NCBI GenBank assembly: GCA_027946365.1
Contig: JAPEUQ010000005.1
Coordinates: forward strand, 1,302,001-1,366,000
DNA from: Kalmusia sp. IMI 367209
Lineage: Eukaryota; Ascomycota; Dothideomycetes; Pleosporales; Didymosphaeriaceae
DNA: 64,000 nucleotides
Direction of reading: 5' to 3'
Made by a program: the position numbers and the translations under genes. Of this stretch, positions 31,136 through 41,315 are shown piece after piece. The notes below the pieces were generated by a model. That model had not been told where the DNA came from. It worked only from the letters and a program-made list of their open reading frames with translations, and searched no databases. Position 1 is the stretch's first letter, and each line of letters begins with the position of its first letter.

Positions 31136-32785
31136 CTAGCCCTTCCTAGCAAACCGCTCTAGTGCAGGACCGTACGCTTTCTTATCCCTTGCAAATTTCT
31201 CTGCCAATATTTTATCGTTTCTCTGCAGCGCCTCCCTCGCGCGCACCTTCTCCTCATCGATGACGTTCTTCTGCCCATGCCTTCTTAAGTACTTCTTCAG
31301 CGCACTATTCCGCCCTCTAGCTTTCTTCTTCAACTTCTCTACCTTGTCTTCCGGTTTAGCGTCGAGGTCCTTCTCGGCTCTGCGTTGCGCGTCCGACGCA
31401 AGGTCCAAGTTACCGACGAAATTGGGATCGAGCGAGATCATCTGCGGTTGCAGTTTCTCGAGGAGGGCGTGGACTTCGGCCTCCTGGCGCTGCTTGGACG
31501 TCTCGAAGGGGTTCGTGCCGGGCTCGAGGCTATCGGGGTTGGGTTCACCGGCACCGGGCACGATGATGGAGGAGAAGCCCTTCTCGTGCGCGATGCCGAG
31601 AATGTCTTCGAAGGGGCAGTAGCGCACGCGGGAGATGCCCTTGCCGTCACCGGCCCAGTTCATGTACGGCGTTGGTACTCTCACGTCCAATTCGGGGCTC
31701 AGGCTGAACAAGTCGGACTTGTAGATGGAGACGTGTGAGCCCCAGCCTACGGCGGTGAGGTTGCGGTCGGAAATGGTAATGGAATGCGCGGGTTGTTTGA
31801 GGTGATGCGAGTGCAGTTCTTTAAACATGCGGATGTCCCAGATGGACATTTGGCGGTCCTGGGAAGCGGAGACCATGTAGCGGCCTGTTTTATCTATGGC
31901 GATGGCGCGGACGGGGCTGCGGTGGGGCAGAAGTTTGACGAGGGGGGTTTGCGAGTTGGGTGACCAGAGGGTTACGAGGCCTTTCTGGTGGCCGGCGTGG
32001 AGGATCGCATTGTATGGATTTTGAGCGAATGCGGTTGGTGGTCCAAGTTTCGTGGGCAAATCTGAGAGCATCTGGCCGGTCGAGATGTCTGTGTATCGTA
32101 TCATTCCAGCCGTGGATATGGACGCGAGGAGAAAGTGGTATGGTAGATACTCGAGATGTGTCGCCTCCTGGTGCTTCTTCAGCTGGTGTACTTCTACACC
32201 GTCGCCTGCATATATGTAGACGCATTTCTTCTGCGCGACAGCGAACCGCTGGTTGCTATTCAGCCATTTTGCGTCTCGCACCGTCTCGCCGAGCTGTAGT
32301 TCGCAACCCAACTTTCCTTCCCGCCAGTCGAAGTTGGCCACATGGCCCTTCCGGCTTGCAATGAGCAATTCGCGACCATTCCTAGTGTAGTCGCACACAT
32401 CATACGGCCCCAGCGCATCCAGTCTCAACTCGAAACCTTTCTTCGCAGTCTCGATGCTGACTTCATTTCGTATATCGTCCTGTCGCACCTTGTATGTTCT
32501 CTCCAGCGCATGCTCCGGCTCTAGTAGCCCCGCCTCATTGTCCAAAAGAATCTCTGCCTGCTTTGCTTGCAGCGTGGCCTGCTTATTCTTCTGCTCGAGT
32601 GCTCTCAAATTTGCCCGTAATTTCTTATCCTTTACTAATTTTGTGGAGATTTTATTGCCACGACCATACTGCGCGGTTGCAGCTTTCGTGTACTCTGCCA
32701 TTCGTCGCGTCTCGGCGTCGTCTACGGGCGTTTTCTTCGCTTTTGGGCGGGAGGCGAGCGACTTTGAAGGCGGTTTTGAGGCCAT
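31136..32785 (-). CDS. utp7: UTP7, U3 snoRNP / SSU processome WD-repeat protein
   Basis: Nucleolar WD40 protein of the small-subunit processome (human WDR46/BING4), needed for early cleavages of 18S pre-rRNA. Single exon, 549 residues from ATG 32785 (GGCCATGGCG context; MASKPPSKSL). Lys/Arg-rich N terminus with YGRGNKISTKLVKDKKLRANL, then WD-type blades (GRELLIASRKGHVANFDW, GRYMVSASQDRQMSIWDIRMF), and the BING4CT domain near residues 405-480 (VRYCPFEDILGIAHEKGFSS, IVPGAGEPNPDS, NPFETSKQRQEAEVHALLEK, QMISLDPNFVG). The basic C terminus has KKYLRRHGQKNVIDEEK. An upstream in-frame extension to 32968 is not conserved-looking and is taken as leader. Intronless, normal length. Confidence 0.94.
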   Translation of the reverse strand: MASKPPSKSLASRPKAKKTPVDDAETRRMAEYTKAATAQYGRGNKISTKLVKDKKLRANLRALEQKNKQATLQAKQAEILLDNEAGLLEPEHALERTYKVRQDDIRNEVSIETAKKGFELRLDALGPYDVCDYTRNGRELLIASRKGHVANFDWREGKLGCELQLGETVRDAKWLNSNQRFAVAQKKCVYIYAGDGVEVHQLKKHQEATHLEYLPYHFLLASISTAGMIRYTDISTGQMLSDLPTKLGPPTAFAQNPYNAILHAGHQKGLVTLWSPNSQTPLVKLLPHRSPVRAIAIDKTGRYMVSASQDRQMSIWDIRMFKELHSHHLKQPAHSITISDRNLTAVGWGSHVSIYKSDLFSLSPELDVRVPTPYMNWAGDGKGISRVRYCPFEDILGIAHEKGFSSIIVPGAGEPNPDSLEPGTNPFETSKQRQEAEVHALLEKLQPQMISLDPNFVGNLDLASDAQRRAEKDLDAKPEDKVEKLKKKARGRNSALKKYLRRHGQKNVIDEEKVRAREALQRNDKILAEKFARDKKAYGPALERFARKG

Positions 32786-34015
32786 GGCGGGCAGTATGGG
32801 GGTCAAAAGATGCCCGTGGTAGTGGATAAGAGGGAGTGTGCTGCCTGCAGTTTTAATGTACTTAAGGATTGTCGTGTGAAGGTTAATGTTGCGATTATAC
32901 CAGACCACACACATGCGATGTGGTAATGTCGAAATATTTTGGACGGCGCATATTCTGCCGTCCTTCACCGAAGTAGCGTCTTGGCATTGCGCCCCACTTA
33001 CTGTACCTCTACGTTAGAGGCTATCGTGCAGTCGTTCACTATATTCACTTTTACTACAACTTTTAGTGTTGAAGAGCAGAGAACCATTTATCACCACAAG
33101 GCTACCATTTGCATTTTAACCTGTCATGGCCAATAACGCGAACAGAAGTACTCATGCATATGCATAAGAAGGCTTAAGCACAATGTCTTTTGAGGAATTG
33201 CTCAAGGTGAGATCTTCTTTGCCTACGCATGAGAAGACGTAACGATCGCAAAGTCTCCTTTTTCCTGATATGATCTATGAGGAGAGATGGCTTTGCTTTT
33301 GCCTCTTAAGGTGCACTTGCAGAAGTTTTCGTTAGAAAGGTGCTACACGCACTTGATCATCCTGCCACGTAGCTAGCGATAGGTAACGGAGAGCTCGTTG
33401 TGTGCGATACAGACAATAATAAATCATCCTGCAGGCAGACTGAATGCGTCGAACCTGCTGTCTTGCTATTCGTTCTTGACCCCGCTGCGCAACTATCTTT
33501 CGATTTTGGCCGTCGCACCTTGCTGCCTCACTGACTCGCTGAAGATTCTGAGTTTTATGCCTCCAAGTTGCAGAATGTGTCTTCTTTCCTCCTCCGTTTC
33601 TCTCTTCCTTTTACAAATGGTTGCGGCGAAAGACAGTGCTACCATAGGTAGATACAGCTATGAATGCCGGGCTGAGGAGTCACTCGTGCCTGATTTTGAT
33701 AGAGAAGGTCGAGAGAGCGAAGGACATATTTGGGTGGATGAGGAGGAAGAGCCAGCAATTGAGGCAGATGGGGAGGGTGGAAGGGGGTTGGGCAGCGTGT
33801 TTGTGTTTTCAATGCAGGTGGTAGGGATATGAGTAACGCTGTGTTTCTGGCTACAAACTTATTATTGGACCTGATACGTGCAGGGTACGGCAAGACCAGA
33901 ACAGAGCTTTTCATTCTCAATGTAATCGTTATCTAATGTGAGCATTCCAAAGTCCATGAACGCCGTGAATGCCGCTGAATATGCAACAAACAACTAAACA
34001 GAAACACGAACGTGA
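32786..34015. other. Intergenic: UTP7 promoter and MUS7 3' flank
   Basis: 1.2 kb, AT-rich. A plus-strand frame (33398-33832) with an acidic end after ATG 33617 and its minus-strand mirror were considered and not called. No RNA gene seen. Confidence 0.45.
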
Positions 34016-37000
34016 TTATACGTCGATCCCACCCAAGAGGTCCTGTCTCTCTAAACGTTCCTCATACCTCGGGTCCTCTCTGTATACCGAGGCAGAGACT
34101 AAGAATGCTTCAATGGCCTGGATAAGGTTCGCTTTCTCCGCCTCGGCGGAGTCCTGATCGAACAACACTTCCCGCTTCGCGTGACCTTGCCCAAAGTATA
34201 TACAATCGCCGTTTGAGCTCCAATTAGCCTTGATACCAGATTTCAACCCATCCACTGAGAAAGATAGGAGCTCGCAATATTTGGATTGACCGACGGACGA
34301 ATCACCGCTGTAAGAGGGAACCGTTTGCGGTATCTTGTCGTAGAGGAGTTTGCTGACGGACGCAGAGAATTGTTCAAAGTACGTGATGATCAGCGGTGTG
34401 ATGGACGACTCTGAGCATCTACCGCAGATATAATCGAGTAGAGATGAAATCGGAATCAAGGCCTGGAACATGAGAGAAAGACATGTTAGAACGTGCGGTT
34501 GTTTCAACAGATCCCCGTTCTCTATGAGCTGCTCAGTGCTTCGGATGAACGCGTGAGATAATGAAAGTAGGCAATCGCAGACGGCTCGCACATTCACTTC
34601 ATCGAAAACTCGGATGTCGAAAAGCATTGCTCCTACGGTCGGTACAAGAGATTGCATAATCGGTTTTGCGATGATGAAGCCGATTGGCGAAGTGAACGCC
34701 GTGTCAATGTAGGCTGGAAAAATGCCTTGTAGAAGCACGTCTCTAAGCATTATACGATCCCTCGTAGGTGCTTCATCTGAACAAAGAGCGGTCTGTAGCT
34801 GGTGAACCAAGTATGGTTGGTGACCGCCAGTGGTAGCTTGCTGTGCTACTATTTGAACGAAGACTGAAAGCTGTTTCGCAATGCCCATTTTGGCAAGCTT
34901 GGTCGCGTACCCACAAAGACGCCCCACGACGTAGGTTGGATCGGCCGCTGGGAGAGGGAATGCTACGGAGTTGGTGAAGAAGTCGAGGATTGGGTGTATA
35001 TCGGCTGTATACTGTTGTAGAAACTGTACTACTTTTTGGACAAATTCCACGTATGCACCAGTCACAGTAGTTCCCGAGCCAAGTTGCTGGTAGTTGTTTT
35101 TCATGGCGTTCATGAAATCTTGTAGTATCGCCGCATAGTTTCCTCTCAACTCTGCGGCACGTCCAGGATCCTCATGAATAGTATCGTGAAAGTCTTCTCG
35201 CATATTCGACAGGATGGTAGAAATCAACGCAAGTCTCCGCGTGCGGACAGTATCAGCCGTGATATCGGAAGAGCTGGTGCCGTTGTCAAAGAATGGCAGG
35301 TTTCTCATGAGCGGCTCCTTTGGAGACGCACGAACGATAGCGCTGAGCAAGCGGTGCTGGAACCTTAACATCGACTCCCGGTCAGCCAATGACGCCATCA
35401 GTGCATTCAGAAAGACGAGGCGGTGTTGTGTATAGGCCACTGGATCGCAATCTAAAAGGGATGCCATGAAATAAGGTCGAAACTTTTGCGCTTGTTCTGT
35501 ACGGCGTAGTTGTTGCCAAGCAACTTGGCTGAACGGGTCGAGATAGAATGACCATGAACGTGCTCCGGATGATACTTGGCTACGGGCAATGAGACACCAA
35601 GTATCAATACAGTCCATGAGGAGGTTGTCTTCTGGTGCAGACTCTGCGCCGAAAGCATTGGAAAGCAAGCGCCATAATGGGGTCTGGAAGTCATCGGATG
35701 GGAGTATCTCCTGGTCCATCTCCACGAAACCGTCCAGCTCTAGGTCATCTAGCTCCAACGGCTCGCCATAATCTTGGCTCTCCTCATTTTGCTCTGAGAT
35801 GTTGTCGCTGCTAAGAGGTTGGCACGGGACGCTTGCGAATGCTCGCAGCACTCCAAGAGCATCGCGAATTACGACTATTAGTCGAGAGTCTTGAAGATGT
35901 CGAAGCTCCAGTAGATGAACGAAATCTGAATCCACAAGAAACCTTTTTAAGGAGACCTGGCTACTTCGAACACCAATGGCCTTGAGCATTCCCGCAATGC
36001 AATCTCTTAGCGTAGCGATGACTTGCTCCTGGTTCTTCTCCACGGTTTGTCGCACCATTAGTGAGGCAGCTTCCGAGTTGTTAAACACGTGGGAGCTTAA
36101 GTATTCATCGGCTTCTGTTTTCGCTAGGAAATATTGCCTCAATGTCTGCTTCATGATTTCCTTGTGCCACTCGGCGAATGGCTGAACAGATGTGTAAGGC
36201 TCTTCAATCGATAGCTGAAATGCGGCTAGATTCGCCCACGCGCGGACGCTTACCCTACACGCTTCTCGGTGAGAACTTTCGTGTCGAACAAGGTTCTTGA
36301 TCAACTCTAACTTAGGTCGACAAGATGGCGGTGCAGCTTTATACAATATACATAGAATGTCGTGATGATTTGTCAAAGCTTCTAAGCTGTCAGCGTCCAA
36401 CGGCTGATCTTTGGGATGCCTTCGACCGTGATTTGGTGTTAATCGTAACACGACACTGCGAAGCTTCTTCTCCGTATGACACTGCATCCCTTGTAAACCG
36501 ATAAAGAGGCATTTGAGGAATATGTGGAACGATTTTTCATTGGGATCGATCAGTAAGCAAGATCGACTGTCGGTATGTTCGAGGAAGGGCATCGAACCGT
36601 TACATTGTTCTCGTGGCAAATGTTTGAGGCCATTTTTGGCTACGAAAAAGTCGAACATGGCATATAGGACTGCCTCGCATCGTTTCCAGTTCCAGAAGTG
36701 GATCAAGTGATGGCACCTAGTTAGGGTCGCACGAACATAATCGTCTAAAGACGCATTATGAGCCTTGGATGTTTCAGGGTATAATGTAAAAAGCCGTTGT
36801 ACCAGTGCTCGAATTACCACCCAGTTATCCTGTTCAAAGGAAGTTCGTCGGGTCCGCATTGGAATTCCGAGGTCATTGAATTCAATGAATGGAAGCAAAG
36901 TGAATACAATGCTCCATATCGACTCCAACTCCGCCAATTGGACCGCCTTTTGGGCTCTGGACAAAAGGTGCTGGCCAACGAGTTCCCAGAATGTGGCGCC

Positions 37001-40000
37001 TGGTATATTGGTCTCGGAGAGTACGTGCATACAAATGACTACACTTTCCACTATAACGTCTGACTCTCGTATACCGTTCTCTCGGACTTTGTAGCGCTTA
37101 TTATCTTCTAGGAAGTCGCTGAGGTGTGAGATATGATGGACCAAGTCTGCTACTAAACTCTTGGAGATTTTAACAACAAGCGTGGCAAGATTCGAGCATA
37201 TTGACCTTTCCAGTTTAGAGTCTTGTGCGATCCTATAGATTTGAGTACTGAGAACAAGCAAGTATGCTAGGGATTTGACACGATGAGGATTGGTTTTCGC
37301 CGGCAAAGCTAGAGAAGTATCAACCGGACTGTTCGACATAACATGATCGAAAAACGAAGCAGCGATTTGATCCATCCTAATGGCGAAAGATCTCCGGTCA
37401 ATAGGATCATGGAAGCTAAGATGCGTGGAGACGTAATCAATGAGTGAACGTATGATCCTCGAGGACGTGCTCAGAGGACTTTCTTGTCCCGGCAATAAAT
37501 CATCGTTCCAAGTCTGATCAGTCAAAGAACTACAAACATTGTTCGCAGAGTCCGCTATACGTGCGAACGTACTGTCGTCCCAAGGACCGCATCTCATTGA
37601 TGTTTCGACAAGATCGACAGTGCAAAAGCCAGCGTTCTCGTCCAAATTTCTTGCACTACCTTCGGCTACTGGTAAGGCCCGGTGAAGCACCCCGGAACCA
37701 ACCAAGGTAGATACGTGGAAATATGTACCGTCTTGCAAAGGAGAGATATCGAAAGTAGTTGAATATCGCGTACCATATGGACCGAGTCCATGCAGGCAAG
37801 CGTCGCCACCTTTGTCTTGCTCGGAATTGGAGAACTGTACGCTTGATAAAGCCGTTAAGAAATCGTCTGCAACTGGTTCGCTCGGTTGACGGAATTCTCT
37901 AGTTTCTATGTCGACTCGCTTCGCCTGCACTTTCCGAGTGAGTCGTCTCCTAGGAGCCGGTAAGTTTTGAGTCGGCGTCTCTGGGGTCTGCTCTCCAACA
38001 TCCTCTACTGATGATAAGGGGGAGGGAACAGCGTCGTCATCGGCAAGAAATCGGGCCATTTGTGGGTTTCGAGAGATATGAGTAAGTGGCAGCTGAAGAT
38101 CGAATTGCCGATCCACACGTTGAAGACCTCTCTCAAAAGCGATCCTACGATCGGCACCCCCATGATCTGTTTCTAAGGCCTCCAATTGAGCTGTCCGGTA
38201 CGGAAACCCTTTCTTATTTTTGGAATGTAGCGACTTGCTGCGGGACGAGGAAACTCCACTGTGGTAATTCGTATGGTCTGCGCGGGGGGGTACTTTTTGA
38301 CGAATATACATAAGCCCAGAAGGAAGCATTCGGCGCGCTGGGGGCCGTGGACTCTGGGTCATCGGAAGTAAATGTTCGTTCAATCTCGAGATCGCATCAT
38401 CGATACCGAGACTTGACGAAAGGCGGGAACGCCGCCGATTCTGGTCTAAGTCAAGTAGAGGTGTACGTGGTTCTGGCTCCTTTGAAAATAGCCCAATGTT
38501 CGTCCTAGCTTTCATATCGCCGCGTCTCCATTGCTGGAGAATGACATTAGCGTCTTCTGTATCGCGTGCAGTATGCAATCTAATGTGTTTATTCGTTGGT
38601 TCCTGGCGGGCATAATCAGATCTCCGGCGAGCTTGCCGCCTTGCAATCTTGAGGAAAGGGGGTATCGCTTTTTCTCTGTTGGAAGGCGACTGATCGAAGT
38701 CTAGGACACTGAGAGCCGGGAGTGGGGTTCGTTGTGTCTTGTGGGAGGTCATATATCGCTTGGATAAGTTTCTAGAGACAGTAGTAGCCTTACTATCCGC
38801 AGAGACTTTACTTTTCTTAGATTTTTTGAACGCATCTGTGAGCCTCGATTGGACTTTTCTTTTCCTACTTGGTCCGCCAAGCGTGAAGAGATGCAGGCGA
38901 TCATTCTCCATGGTGTCTGAGTCATGATCGGCATAGCGGCGGTCTAACATAGCAGCGGTCTCAGATGCCAGTCGAGCCGATTCTTGAAGGTTCTCGACAT
39001 GAGTGGCATGACTATGGCTGACCCCATCGGAATCTTCCGAGATATCAGTGGCATCTTGGCCAAGATAATTGGAGGCTTCTGGTCGCAATGGCCTTTCTTT
39101 GCGTTTGTCAACTCTTTGCGCAACACCACGCTGTGGCTCCGCTTTTTCAGGAGAGTGAAATGTATTCAGTCGATCTCTCATATGTTTCTTACGCTTCGCT
39201 TGCGCTTGTTGATCGAGACGCAGCCACGAAGCTGGAAGAACGCCTTTAATCTTCTTCCCTACTCTTCGCAATTCGTTGTCACTAGCTTGGGTCTGTGTTC
39301 GGGTTTCGGAAGCTTCGCTATCAGATAACGAACCGTCGCTAAGAATGACAATCGTCCGATGTTTTCCTTGTCCCAATTGTTGCACGCTAGGGAGGATAGG
39401 TTCAACATCCGAATCATCATCTGGTTGTGCAGGCAAGCTAGACGAATTCGACGGAGTAGGAAGGTCCGGAACTGGCGTGATGGTTGCAAATTTTGCAGGT
39501 TGTCGAATAGTCGAACCTGAGCGATTGACAGGAGGGCTGCTGGATTCAGGGGGTGATTGGGGAATCATCCAAATATCATCACGAGAGAGTTCATGCTCCG
39601 TAATGGACCCTTGCCGTGACAACGTGGTGTTATGCAATGGTTGATTCAATCTCCTTCTCTTTGCACCATTGCGATCTGCAGCACAAGGTACTAGGTTATG
39701 CGATCGAAAATGAGTTCGTCGATTTGAGCTTCCGAATTCATTTACGGCCCGCCTTCGAACCGTTGGCGTAGAAACAGGTATTTCGGGGGAACTGTTGGGC
39801 GCATGGTCTTCATCAGGGTTGAAATCTTGTTCCTGAGATTCTTGATCCTTATGGGTCGCCCTTCGTGGCGGCGATATGGCTCTCGTAATTGGTTTCACGC
39901 CCCTGCCTTGCAAATCCCGACGATAACGTTCGCCCTCGAGGAGATAAGGGTGAAGCTGGATTGGCTTCCGCTCTCTGAGTGACCGTTCCACATGTCTCTC

Positions 40001-40669
40001 GAATGTTTGTTGTTGTGCAGCTGTGGAAGATGGTATGACAACCTGCGCCGTGGTCCTCCGCATCGGTGACGTAAAGATCTTTTCGTGCATACATGGCTCA
40101 TCTAGATCGGTCGGAGGATCAGAGAGCTCGCTTTCAGACGGATCCGAGAGAGGAGCTAGGCCAAACTCAGCAAGCAACGCATCGTCGACTTGAGCATCGC
40201 TACTCCTGGCTCCTTCCGCTTCGCCAGTGACTTGCGAATTGTCTGGCACACCAAGAATCTGCGATGACAACAAAAGTTTGCTCGTACGATCCGCTTTTGG
40301 GGTAGGTTGGAGTGGATCGGGGCTGCCCGTCGGTTCTCTGATACTCGGTTTGGTAGTAGGATATATCGGTGGCGTTACGCTCAGAGACTGAAAACGGTCT
40401 TCCGCCAGCTGTGTCGCCTGCCTCTCATCCTTTGACCTGCTACAATTCGACATCGGGCCATCATCGAAATACTCGTCTCTCACGGACCACAGTTCTCTCA
40501 AATCTCTTGCAGGCTGTTCCTTGACGTCGTCTCCCCCAGTGGTACGACCGGCAGGCACATCGACAGCGCGCTGGCTGTCTCGATTCGTGCTCGTACAACA
40601 TTTCTCGATGTCGTCGTCGTCCTCCTCATCTGAGTCCTGGACATATCCTTTGACGCGCCATTTGGACAT
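34016..40669 (-). CDS. mus7: MUS7/MMS22 family protein, replication-fork repair
   Basis: Very long intronless frame, 2217 residues. The N-terminal signature MSKWRVKGYVQDSDEEDDDD is the hallmark of fungal Mus7/Mms22 proteins; family members act with Rtt101/Rtt107-type Cul4 ubiquitin ligases and histone H3K56 acetylation to rescue stalled forks. The first ~1000 residues are disordered, charged, rich in SP/TP and SQ sites with several basic clusters (KRRRLNQP, KRKVQSRLTDAFKKSKKSK). From about residue 1080 the sequence becomes helical and continuous to the end (HEAT-like by appearance: LIHFWNWKRCEAVLYAMFDFF, VRAWANLAAFQLS, VGRLCGYATKLAKMGIAKQL). Length is near the family norm. Start ATG 40669 is fixed by the signature. 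It diverges from a small membrane-protein gene 219 bp away. Confidence 0.9.
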   Translation of the reverse strand: MSKWRVKGYVQDSDEEDDDDIEKCCTSTNRDSQRAVDVPAGRTTGGDDVKEQPARDLRELWSVRDEYFDDGPMSNCSRSKDERQATQLAEDRFQSLSVTPPIYPTTKPSIREPTGSPDPLQPTPKADRTSKLLLSSQILGVPDNSQVTGEAEGARSSDAQVDDALLAEFGLAPLSDPSESELSDPPTDLDEPCMHEKIFTSPMRRTTAQVVIPSSTAAQQQTFERHVERSLRERKPIQLHPYLLEGERYRRDLQGRGVKPITRAISPPRRATHKDQESQEQDFNPDEDHAPNSSPEIPVSTPTVRRRAVNEFGSSNRRTHFRSHNLVPCAADRNGAKRRRLNQPLHNTTLSRQGSITEHELSRDDIWMIPQSPPESSSPPVNRSGSTIRQPAKFATITPVPDLPTPSNSSSLPAQPDDDSDVEPILPSVQQLGQGKHRTIVILSDGSLSDSEASETRTQTQASDNELRRVGKKIKGVLPASWLRLDQQAQAKRKKHMRDRLNTFHSPEKAEPQRGVAQRVDKRKERPLRPEASNYLGQDATDISEDSDGVSHSHATHVENLQESARLASETAAMLDRRYADHDSDTMENDRLHLFTLGGPSRKRKVQSRLTDAFKKSKKSKVSADSKATTVSRNLSKRYMTSHKTQRTPLPALSVLDFDQSPSNREKAIPPFLKIARRQARRRSDYARQEPTNKHIRLHTARDTEDANVILQQWRRGDMKARTNIGLFSKEPEPRTPLLDLDQNRRRSRLSSSLGIDDAISRLNEHLLPMTQSPRPPARRMLPSGLMYIRQKVPPRADHTNYHSGVSSSRSKSLHSKNKKGFPYRTAQLEALETDHGGADRRIAFERGLQRVDRQFDLQLPLTHISRNPQMARFLADDDAVPSPLSSVEDVGEQTPETPTQNLPAPRRRLTRKVQAKRVDIETREFRQPSEPVADDFLTALSSVQFSNSEQDKGGDACLHGLGPYGTRYSTTFDISPLQDGTYFHVSTLVGSGVLHRALPVAEGSARNLDENAGFCTVDLVETSMRCGPWDDSTFARIADSANNVCSSLTDQTWNDDLLPGQESPLSTSSRIIRSLIDYVSTHLSFHDPIDRRSFAIRMDQIAASFFDHVMSNSPVDTSLALPAKTNPHRVKSLAYLLVLSTQIYRIAQDSKLERSICSNLATLVVKISKSLVADLVHHISHLSDFLEDNKRYKVRENGIRESDVIVESVVICMHVLSETNIPGATFWELVGQHLLSRAQKAVQLAELESIWSIVFTLLPFIEFNDLGIPMRTRRTSFEQDNWVVIRALVQRLFTLYPETSKAHNASLDDYVRATLTRCHHLIHFWNWKRCEAVLYAMFDFFVAKNGLKHLPREQCNGSMPFLEHTDSRSCLLIDPNEKSFHIFLKCLFIGLQGMQCHTEKKLRSVVLRLTPNHGRRHPKDQPLDADSLEALTNHHDILCILYKAAPPSCRPKLELIKNLVRHESSHREACRVSVRAWANLAAFQLSIEEPYTSVQPFAEWHKEIMKQTLRQYFLAKTEADEYLSSHVFNNSEAASLMVRQTVEKNQEQVIATLRDCIAGMLKAIGVRSSQVSLKRFLVDSDFVHLLELRHLQDSRLIVVIRDALGVLRAFASVPCQPLSSDNISEQNEESQDYGEPLELDDLELDGFVEMDQEILPSDDFQTPLWRLLSNAFGAESAPEDNLLMDCIDTWCLIARSQVSSGARSWSFYLDPFSQVAWQQLRRTEQAQKFRPYFMASLLDCDPVAYTQHRLVFLNALMASLADRESMLRFQHRLLSAIVRASPKEPLMRNLPFFDNGTSSSDITADTVRTRRLALISTILSNMREDFHDTIHEDPGRAAELRGNYAAILQDFMNAMKNNYQQLGSGTTVTGAYVEFVQKVVQFLQQYTADIHPILDFFTNSVAFPLPAADPTYVVGRLCGYATKLAKMGIAKQLSVFVQIVAQQATTGGHQPYLVHQLQTALCSDEAPTRDRIMLRDVLLQGIFPAYIDTAFTSPIGFIIAKPIMQSLVPTVGAMLFDIRVFDEVNVRAVCDCLLSLSHAFIRSTEQLIENGDLLKQPHVLTCLSLMFQALIPISSLLDYICGRCSESSITPLIITYFEQFSASVSKLLYDKIPQTVPSYSGDSSVGQSKYCELLSFSVDGLKSGIKANWSSNGDCIYFGQGHAKREVLFDQDSAEAEKANLIQAIEAFLVSASVYREDPRYEERLERQDLLGGIDV

Positions 40670-40888
40670 TTGGACCCGTCGGCATCGCGTTTGTGGGCGT
40701 GTGGTAGGTGGGGCGGGAGAAAGCGCGAGTGGAAGTTCGACGCGTCGAGTAGAGGCGCCCCAGAGACGCGTTCGTCACGTGAATGTTAGTGGCTGTGGCC
40801 CGTGAGTCGAGCTTCGTAATTTTTGCAGCGCGTCGTCCTGGGTCGTGACAATTTCCACCATAGCACTGACACCACGCGCTTTAACAGC

Positions 40889-41293
40889 ATGGCGGGCCGT
40901 ATTCTCCCAGTTGCACTAGCCGTCATCTCCGGTGTCGCGATTGGAGTAGCGACGTTTGGAGAAGAGTTCAAAGAGCAACGGAGACGGCGGCTACAGGAGG
41001 AGTACAATCGGTAGGCCTTCAAAGGCTTTCATTACTTGTCCTATGCTAATAAGATCAGCGATGTTGCTGCTGTATCTTCTTTGAACAGCGAGGGTCCTTC
41101 GCCGATGACATCAAGTGCAATCAAAGCTCCGCAGCCAGAACAACTCTCGTCACAAGCCGAGACAGCTCAATCAAGCAAAGCTTCGTCGGTGTTTGGCTTC
41201 TGGGCATGGTCTTCGAAGGGCAGTGCAAAGAGCGCGGTAAAGGAACAGCCAACATCGAACACAGCGACAGACGCAACAAAGCAGCAGCCGTAG
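40889..41293 (+). CDS. Small single-helix membrane protein, function unknown
   Basis: Two exons, 40889..41010 and 41059..41293 (48-bp intron, GTAGGC, GCTAAT branch point, GATCAG), giving 118 residues. The N terminus MAGRILPVALAVISGVAIGV makes one hydrophobic helix, followed directly by a basic/acidic amphipathic stretch (FGEEFKEQRRRRLQEEYNR). This layout (short N-terminal anchor, then charged helix) is common among small mitochondrial inner-membrane assembly factors, but I do not recognise the family. The second exon is Ser/Ala/Gln-rich with one FGFWAWSS aromatic patch. Proper splice phase and composition support a real gene. It shares a 219-bp divergent promoter with MUS7 and ends 22 bp from the end of BET4. 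Confidence 0.7.
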
Positions 41294-41315
41294 CTTCGCT
41301 TGTCAATCATCACTG

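Noticed and set aside
33398..33832. Plus-strand frame of 144 codons between UTP7 and MUS7
   Set aside because: First half AT-rich and unlike protein; the acidic end after ATG 33617 has no family match and overlaps an equal antisense frame. Possible but not supportable.
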